The notes under the pieces are model-generated. The model saw only the letters and a program-made list of their open reading frames with translations. It made no database searches and had not been told where the DNA came from. The translations under genes and the position numbers were made by a program. Below are positions 58,901 through 64,000 of a stretch of DNA of 64,000 nucleotides, in pieces. This DNA is from a bacterium HR21 (lineage in GTDB: Bacteria; Bacteroidota; Ignavibacteria; Kapaibacteriales; HRBIN21): assembly GCA_002898295.1 (NCBI GenBank), contig BEHX01000001.1, positions 179,790 through 243,789 of the forward strand, written 5' to 3'. Each line of letters begins with the position of its first letter. Position 1 is the first letter of the stretch.

Positions 58901-59865
58901 CGCTCCGTATACGGGTTGAGCCAGTGAACAAAGGTGCTATCCTGGTACCGGAAGCCGGAAGTCGGAGCCCCGTAGAAGAGGATTTCCCGCAACTCTCCCG
59001 CCTCCGTTGTGCGGACAATGAGAGGCTGCTCGACGAGGTGCTCCTCAAGTGCCGTGGAGACTGCTTCGGGCAAGGGTTGACCACCTATTCCCAAGAGTTT
59101 GAGCGTGGGGATCTCCTCTCGGGAAATCCTCACCCCAAGCTGGTGCAGCTGCTCTGCGGTAATGCGGTAGACACCTTCCTGCTGTACCACAACCCGGAGC
59201 CAGGTACCGGAAGAAAAGTCAGCCCATGAAGCGGGAGCAGTCTGGCGCTGCAGCAGCGGAGCCGCGGCGGCGTACCAGGCAGGAGCTGTCCCGTCATTGA
59301 CAGAAATCGGGAATGGCTCTTGGAGAGCTTCCCACCGCAGCGGGGCACGAGCCCGTTCCGGCACAAAACGGAGGCGAATTTCGAGGAAGTGGAGCACCTC
59401 CGTGACCCTCTGCTCGGGCAGCGGGCGGAGGCAACGGATGCGAACGTATCCCAGGTGCCGTCCCCGAGCGATTCCAGCGTACGAGAACTCGACCCATCCC
59501 TCCGGCACTGCCCCCAGCGGTGGCGCTCCCCCGAAATGGGCAACGAGTTCCTCTACCGTTGGAGGGAGTCCAGGACGGCGCTGGGTGACTAACTGCACGA
59601 CCTCAATCCCTGCGACAGCGTCAGGACCGGGAACAGTGACCGGGAATTCGAACACTGGCACGACCTGCTCTGCCTCTGAGCGCCCTCGTAGGCTCGTGCC
59701 GGCAATCGAGAGAAACTCCGGAAGCCCATGCACCGGAGCTTCAAAGACGGGGCGATAGAGGACATGGAGCACCGTCGGTGATGCTTCTCGAAGCTGGAGC
59801 CCAGGAGGCACACTGGCGCTGCTGGCGAGGACGCTACTGCAGAGCAGCACAGCAATTCGCCGCAT
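55924..59865 (-). CDS. porU: Type IX secretion sortase PorU (C25 gingipain-like)
   Basis: C25 features: 'LNWVGHGNPRLWAHE' (His) and 'LTAATCDFARFDNP' (Cys); FlgD-like C-terminal 'LLWDGTSDAGIPVAPGTYVYTLRLLT'. Start reset to ATG 59865; the listed 60132 start reads through a tRNA. Confidence 0.92.
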   Translation of the reverse strand: MRRIAVLLCSSVLASSASVPPGLQLREASPTVLHVLYRPVFEAPVHGLPEFLSIAGTSLRGRSEAEQVVPVFEFPVTVPGPDAVAGIEVVQLVTQRRPGLPPTVEELVAHFGGAPPLGAVPEGWVEFSYAGIARGRHLGYVRIRCLRPLPEQRVTEVLHFLEIRLRFVPERARAPLRWEALQEPFPISVNDGTAPAWYAAAAPLLQRQTAPASWADFSSGTWLRVVVQQEGVYRITAEQLHQLGVRISREEIPTLKLLGIGGQPLPEAVSTALEEHLVEQPLIVRTTEAGELREILFYGAPTSGFRYQDSTFVHWLNPYTERTVYLLTWGGRPGSRAEPVPPPSDSPVLRPATYTARLFWEEELYQPFALPSGRDWFGPLLDPVTPVVYTTPLPDLERSGQILYRFVVVNRATVPAQFSVFEDANPLWSGTLGAAGSYTEAVATAPITVSLPAARIAGDNRSVLRFLYSTASGTGFGHVDWVEIHYPRRFVAINDAIDFFTEPDWEGVVEISITGFSGGEIWGFEVTDQRRPQLLPNLAISAGTFVLRAQLRRGEPRRFFISARLLTPTLERAVVAGLRERRTGAELLVLTPRDLLSSAEEYRRYREQTGISVLVVPTDAVFTEFAAGMPDPTALRNFLAFALATWTPAPRFVLLWGDGHNDYKGISTKVPNYVPTYQSELPRSGSSPLYYNAIDSYTTDDFYTWLQGEDALPDIALGRIPIGSDEEGRWMVEKLRHYETASAAGSWRTTVTLVADDGPTSSGTDYTLHTDQSEGLSAQLPAFLIQRKIYLAEYPAENVPGGRRKPEVTQDLVAAVNAGTLVLNWVGHGNPRLWAHEQILERETTIPLFQNLDRLFFLTAATCDFARFDNPQVPSGAEAMLLSRIGGAIGVFAATRLVYATPNAAIMRAFFRLLFQRQADSSWPRIGEVFWATKLQQFSPINDRKYALLGDPALRLLLPEGKGQVDSLNGVALADSLPALAAWSRVRLSGRILSPRGELWDDFSGRLFLVLTDASRQVKVAEEYAGMVTIHRFLKQGAVLHQGVYAVRNGRWEAEFILPRELSFSDSAGQLFLVAFSEDGRAAAGVQYGIRFAGLLPSTVADTLGPRIVLYLDDPGFRPGDLVRSVPELVAELWDESGINTSGALGRRVEAWIDDDPTALDLTELVQPLPERPGVVGVRKPLVGLAPGVHRVRLRAWDVYGNPSTAETVFRIAAELRLEEPRVIPHPVSSFPVRFRFLFNGVQPTPAELTIADLLGSILVRRTVTLVPTRAGELLWDGTSDAGIPVAPGTYVYTLRLLTSEGTSVSQPFVIVR

Positions 59866-59974
59866 AGTGTCCTGCCTATTGGTTGGACAAAGAAGGAGCC
59901 CACACTCCCCGCTGCGTCCTCCCCGGAGGTCCAACAGACACAGTGCGGAAACGAGCGAGTCCGGTGCTGCGTGT

Positions 59975-60018
59975 AAAAAGAAATGCCCTGCCATCAGGGG
60001 AAGGTGATGGCAAGGCAT
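59975..60018 (-). terminator. Rho-independent terminator downstream of tRNA-Gly
   Basis: Minus-strand ATGCCTTGCCATCA-CCTTCCCC-TGATGGCAGGGCAT followed by TTCTTTTT. Confidence 0.75.
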
Positions 60019-60053
60019 GCAGCATAGAGAGGAAGTGGCGACTCGCGTCGCTG

Positions 60054-60126
<73 letters not shown>

Positions 60127-60176
60127 TTCCAAAGAGCCGCACGCGAAATTACAGCACTCCCGGCAAACGGTGCACT

Positions 60177-60902
60177 CTACCGCGGTCGCTGGAAGAGCAC
60201 AGCGTACTGCTCTGCTTCCATGACAAACCGCTCAGCCAGGGCAGCGGAGAGTGGGTTTTCCCAAGGCATCCGCTCCGGGTGCCACTGCACCGCCAGGAGG
60301 AATCCACGTCCCTCCGGCTGTGCCCATTCGAACGCCTCGACAACCCCATCGGGTGAGACCGCCGCTGCTACGAAGACAGGGGCCAGCTCGTCCACCGCTT
60401 GGTGGTGTGCACTGGCGACTTCACCGCTTTCTACCCGCGTGTATCGCCACAGGAGTGTGGCAGGGAGTACCTCCACAGGGTGCCACGCATCGCGCCCGTC
60501 GACCTTCCAGTGGACAAGCTCGGTTGGGCGCTGCGTGGGGAGATCCGCTATGAGTGTCCCGCCGAAGGCAACGTTGAGGAGCTGGGCACCCCGGCAGATT
60601 GCCAGTATCGGCATCCGCAGCTCCTCAGCGTATCGGACAAGGCGCAGCTCCAACTCGTCTCGGGGCTCGTCTGGGACATCCGTGCAGAGGGGTGCGTATT
60701 CTGGACGCCCGTAGCGCTGGGGAGCAATATCGGGACCTCCAGTCAAGACCAGCCCCGCACAGCTCTCCAGAGCAGCGATGGGATCGGCTGAGACGGAGAG
60801 ATCAACTGGCTCCACCTCGGGAAGCGCACGCTGGAGCCAGCGCCAGTAGTTTTCGTACTTGGGCGACCCGCTCGCTTTCGAGAAGGCAATCCGCAGCATC
60901 AT
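60177..60902 (-). CDS. Class I glutamine amidotransferase-like, peptidase C26 (gamma-glutamyl hydrolase/PuuD-like)
   Basis: 'GLVLTGGPDIAPQRYG', 'PILAICRGAQLLNVAFGGTLIADLP', 'SAHHQAVDELAP', 'GFLLAVQWHPERM'. Confidence 0.92.
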   Translation of the reverse strand: MMLRIAFSKASGSPKYENYWRWLQRALPEVEPVDLSVSADPIAALESCAGLVLTGGPDIAPQRYGRPEYAPLCTDVPDEPRDELELRLVRYAEELRMPILAICRGAQLLNVAFGGTLIADLPTQRPTELVHWKVDGRDAWHPVEVLPATLLWRYTRVESGEVASAHHQAVDELAPVFVAAAVSPDGVVEAFEWAQPEGRGFLLAVQWHPERMPWENPLSAALAERFVMEAEQYAVLFQRPR

Positions 60903-60963
60903 TCCGGCTCCCTTGTGGAACAGGCACCTGTGGAGACGAGTTTCGGGGTGCACCTCATTTGCC

Positions 60964-62844
60964 CTAGGGCTCAAGCTCGATCCAGATGGAACGGTTCAGG
61001 AAGCGCCCTTCGGGGAAGCGCTCACTGAATTTCCACGATGCAGGCAGCGGCAGCGTCCGAACCAAAAGCCAGGGAGCAAGCTGATGGAGGAACTGCGCCG
61101 TCTTCCGCGCTCGCTCCTCGGTCAGCTCAACGTTGCGCCGTTCCGTTCCTAGAGCATCGCTGCTCCCATAAATGACAACCCGGGCTTGCGCTGGCAGGAA
61201 CTCCACCAGCTGACGGAGCCGCTCCCGAACCTCTGGGGAAAGCTCCGAGCTATTGTAGTCAAAGCGCAGAATTGCCCGGAAGCGGCGGACATCGAGCTCG
61301 ACGGTGTCATGCGGATAGCGCTCAGGGAGTACCTCGAGGGTTGCTTCTGCTGCCACTCCACGGGCTGCGTTCATAGCCCGCAGCACCAGTGGGAAACTCC
61401 CCACCCCGTCTTCGGGAAGCCGGCACAGAAGGGGCACATGCATAAGCTCCCCAGCCCGGCAGGGGAACACAAAGAGGCTATCCCCACACGAAAGGCTTAC
61501 CTCTACAGGCTCCTCCGCGGACATCCCCCGACACTCCAGCCGGAAGGTGAGCTGCCCGGAGAGCTCCCGAAACACTCGGCGCCGAACATACTCAATGCTC
61601 GGAGCGTTGTGCAGCACGATATCAACCCGGCGATTCTCTGCACGCCCCTCCGGATAGGCGGGATTTGAAGGAGAGCGGGGAAGGAGCGACGCCTGCACCG
61701 TAATGCGCTCTGCCGGAACCCCGAGAGCGAGGAGGGCACGGCGGACCGCCTCAGCACGTTGCTGGGCAAGGGCAATCCCGCCGGGCTCATCGCCTGAGGT
61801 AGCCCCTTCGAGCACGACGTGTGCTGCAGGATGGCGCTGGAGCAGCCCGCTGACATACGGCAGTACGTACCGATGTACCTCCAGCGGATCAAGCGCCATA
61901 AGCCTTTCGAGCTCGACAGGCGATTGCCCGTAGCGTGGTGGAATCTGCGCAGAGGCAGAATCGAAGAACACCGCCAGCACTACCGGTGGGGTTGCAAGCA
62001 ACTCATGCCCACTGCGCACCCGGGCGACGAGTTCTACCGGAAACAGTGCCAGCGCAGGCGCCTCCGGTGGCGGGGGAGGCGGGGGCGGTGACGGCGGAGG
62101 AGGCACCTCCGGTGGAGATGGCTCGAACGTGCGCCGCAATCCCATCTCTGCCCGCAGCGACCACAGACGCCAGGCAGCTCCCGGAAGGAGGCTCGTGAGG
62201 GTAGCGGTCACCCCGAAGCGCTGTGTCCACTCCCACGCTCCTCCCAAGCTCAGAGCGTGTCCAACCCCGACTGTCAGCGCAAGGTGGAGGGGCGTTGGTT
62301 TCTGGAAATCGCCTTCTGTCAGAAGACGGCTCCGTCGGCGTTGCCCATCACCGAGGGTGAAATAGACTGTGTCAGGTGAGAGAATGACCTCCTCTTGCCG
62401 GAACCGAGCTGCCAGCGGGATTCCAATACCCATGCCCGCAAATGCCTGGAAACGCCGAGCGAAGGGGATAAGGAGCAGGGGCTGCAGCTCTGCCATGAGC
62501 CAGCTGCTCTGGAGGCGCGCCTCTGTTGTGACATCAATGACCGAGCCGCTCACAGTATCCCGAATCGGGAAGGTGTTCTGCGCTGTCAATGTGCCCCCAC
62601 GCTCACTGAGCTGGAGCGCAAGCTCGAACCGGAGCGGGGAGAGTGAGAGATCTACCCCGACAGCAGCGCTCCATCCCGAGCCTACCCCCGAGCGGAGAAG
62701 CCCGCAATCGAGAATCCCGCCAGCGTCGCGTAGCTGTGCCCGGTGCCACGTCTCCAGGAGAGCCCCGCGGAGGGAGAGCGCCACCTGACCAAATGCTGCC
62801 ACCCCCGCGGCAATGGCACCACAGAGTACCAGGCAGTGGCTCAT
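60964..62844 (-). CDS. Outer membrane protein with OmpA-like peptidoglycan-binding domains
   Basis: N-terminal signal and barrel, polyproline hinge 'PPPPSPPPPPPPPEAP', OmpA-like 'HVVLEGATSGDEPGGIALAQQRAEAVRRALLALGV...NRRVDIVL' and 'ARVVIYGSSDALGTERRNVELTEERARKTAQFL...NRSIWIEL'. Confidence 0.87.
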   Translation of the reverse strand: MSHCLVLCGAIAAGVAAFGQVALSLRGALLETWHRAQLRDAGGILDCGLLRSGVGSGWSAAVGVDLSLSPLRFELALQLSERGGTLTAQNTFPIRDTVSGSVIDVTTEARLQSSWLMAELQPLLLIPFARRFQAFAGMGIGIPLAARFRQEEVILSPDTVYFTLGDGQRRRSRLLTEGDFQKPTPLHLALTVGVGHALSLGGAWEWTQRFGVTATLTSLLPGAAWRLWSLRAEMGLRRTFEPSPPEVPPPPSPPPPPPPPEAPALALFPVELVARVRSGHELLATPPVVLAVFFDSASAQIPPRYGQSPVELERLMALDPLEVHRYVLPYVSGLLQRHPAAHVVLEGATSGDEPGGIALAQQRAEAVRRALLALGVPAERITVQASLLPRSPSNPAYPEGRAENRRVDIVLHNAPSIEYVRRRVFRELSGQLTFRLECRGMSAEEPVEVSLSCGDSLFVFPCRAGELMHVPLLCRLPEDGVGSFPLVLRAMNAARGVAAEATLEVLPERYPHDTVELDVRRFRAILRFDYNSSELSPEVRERLRQLVEFLPAQARVVIYGSSDALGTERRNVELTEERARKTAQFLHQLAPWLLVRTLPLPASWKFSERFPEGRFLNRSIWIELEP

Positions 62845-62871
62845 GATGGCAGTTGTCGACGTCGTGCCCGG

Positions 62872-62879
62872 CAAAGTTA
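62872..62879 (-). promoter_or_regulatory. Putative Bacteroidota-type -7 element TAACTTTG
   Basis: Exact TAnnTTTG on the minus strand, about 28 nt upstream of ATG 62844. Confidence 0.35.
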
Positions 62880-63004
62880 CTCAAACTTTCGGCGAGCTTC
62901 CTTCGGTCACGCTGAGCGCCCCGTTGGGCACTGTGGAAACTGGCACGGCACTGGACTATACCACTGCGGTGTGCGTCTTTGAGCCCGGTGGGAAATAGTG
63001 GACA

Positions 63005-64000
63005 ATGTCCTCGACTCCATCCATGGAACGCCCCCTGGCTTCCGGTCTTTCCGTCAACGAAGCCTATGTTCGGGAGCTTTATGCGCAGTATCTGCTCGAC
63101 CCTGACTCAGTCCCTCCAGAGTGGCGCCAGTACTTTGAGCAATGGGGGAATGGGCAGAGTGTGCTGGAATTTCGGGACGGTGCCGCCCCAGCACCGGCTC
63201 CGTCGGGAGAGGGAGCGGTTTCTGCATCAGCGCCTCCAGCATGGCTTCTGCCTACCGATGAGCTGCTCCTCTTGGAAGGGAGTGCTGAGCGCATTGCCCA
63301 GAATATGAGGCGCAGTCTGGAGGTTCCCACAGCAACGTCATTCCGAACTATCCCGGTCAAGCTGCTGGAGGAGAACCGTTGGCTGGCAAACCGCTACCTG
63401 CAGCGTCGCGGGCATCCGAAGCTCAGCTACACCCACTTCCTCGCCTGGGCAATTGTCCGCGCCCTGCAGCGCTATCCCCACCTCAACGACGCCTGTGCGG
63501 AGATCGGCGGGAAGCTCTACCGCGTGCGTCGCCGCAGCATCAACCTAGGCATTGCCGTCGACGTGGTGCGCAAGGACGGCAGCCGCTCGCTTCTGGTCCC
63601 GAACATCAAAGAGGCGCAGAGCCTGAGCTTTTCGGAATTCATTGCCCGCTACGAAGAGCTTGTCCACCGTGCTCGAACAGGGCGTCTGAGCCCGGAGGAC
63701 CTCACTGGGACAACCGTCTCGCTGACAAATCCCGGGACGTTGGGGACCATCATGTCTGTTCCCCGCCTCATGGAAGGACAAGGGCTGATTGTGGCAACCG
63801 GTGCCATTGCGTACCCCACCGAGCTGCGGGCAACCCCCGCGGATGTCCTCAGGCAGGTGACCATCGGTCGGGTCATGACCGTCACCAGCACGTACGACCA
63901 CCGCATTATCCAAGGGGCAGAATCAGGTGAGTTCCTTGCCTTTCTGGAGCAGCTCCTGCTGGGTGAGCACAATTTTTACGACGCCATCTTCGATGAGCTC
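63005..64000 (+). CDS. Multifunctional 2-oxoglutarate dehydrogenase E1 (Kgd/OdhA-type) with N-terminal E2-like acyltransferase domain (3'-truncated by window edge)
   Basis: Frame-2 translation MSSTPSMERPLASGLSVNEAYVRELYAQYLLDPDSVPPEWRQYFEQWG... then E2-like 'VPTATSFRTIPVKLLEENRWLANRYLQRRGHPKLSYTHFLAWAIVRALQRYPHLN...TVSLTNPGTLGTIMSVPRLMEGQGLIVATGAIAYP...TSTYDHRIIQGAESGEFLAFLEQLL'. Absent from the ORF track because it is open at the end. Confidence 0.88.
   Translation, partial: MSSTPSMERPLASGLSVNEAYVRELYAQYLLDPDSVPPEWRQYFEQWGNGQSVLEFRDGAAPAPAPSGEGAVSASAPPAWLLPTDELLLLEGSAERIAQNMRRSLEVPTATSFRTIPVKLLEENRWLANRYLQRRGHPKLSYTHFLAWAIVRALQRYPHLNDACAEIGGKLYRVRRRSINLGIAVDVVRKDGSRSLLVPNIKEAQSLSFSEFIARYEELVHRARTGRLSPEDLTGTTVSLTNPGTLGTIMSVPRLMEGQGLIVATGAIAYPTELRATPADVLRQVTIGRVMTVTSTYDHRIIQGAESGEFLAFLEQLLLGEHNFYDAIFDEL

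Noticed and set aside
57250-59229. 659-aa plus-strand ORF antisense to porU
   Set aside because: High-GC antisense shadow ORF; composition not protein-like and the opposite strand has clear C25/PorU motifs.
62813-62998. 61-aa plus-strand ORF before the Kgd-like gene
   Set aside because: Overlaps the 5' end of the OmpA-family gene and its promoter region; no homology recognised.

Overview
This is a compact, gene-dense, high-GC bacterial chromosomal window. I see no transposons, CRISPR arrays, rRNA or prophage. Gene content suggests a flagellated, T9SS-bearing member of the Bacteroidota/Chlorobiota superphylum (Kapabacteria/Ignavibacteria-like); this taxonomic call is an inference. Main blocks: (1) polysaccharide genes: a 5'-truncated glycosyltransferase, an O-antigen ligase/polymerase-like protein and asnB; (2) metabolic genes: acyl-CoA dehydrogenase, dut, lipB, hmgA and an AtuA-family protein; (3) a minus-strand nuoE - Rieske - heme-lipoprotein operon; (4) rodZ-like and lon, followed by a TPR / OM barrel / SPOR / TonB envelope cluster and a UDP-sugar dehydrogenase; (5) flagellar fliL-fliM-fliN-fliO; (6) purF, penicillin acylase, an epimerase, a CBS-type cysteine/cystathionine synthase, an aldehyde dehydrogenase and fRMsr; (7) a run of secreted proteins with FlgD/T9SS-like C-terminal domains; (8) YgfZ, SDR, LOG, TlpA-TPR, rluE and ogg2; (9) T9SS porV/porU, tRNA-Gly(GCC), an OmpA-family protein and the start of a Kgd-type 2-oxoglutarate dehydrogenase that runs off the window. 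The most unusual observations are a Rieske protein carrying both a Tat signal and a T9SS-like sorting domain, in an operon with nuoE and an ethylbenzene-dehydrogenase-like heme lipoprotein with a CX3CH motif; a T9SS cargo gene split by a one-base frameshift exactly at a G7 tract, with a second G7/G-quadruplex motif just before its sorting domain; and a small secreted Asr-like KKHA-repeat protein. No searches were run; all homology calls come from motif and sequence recognition.
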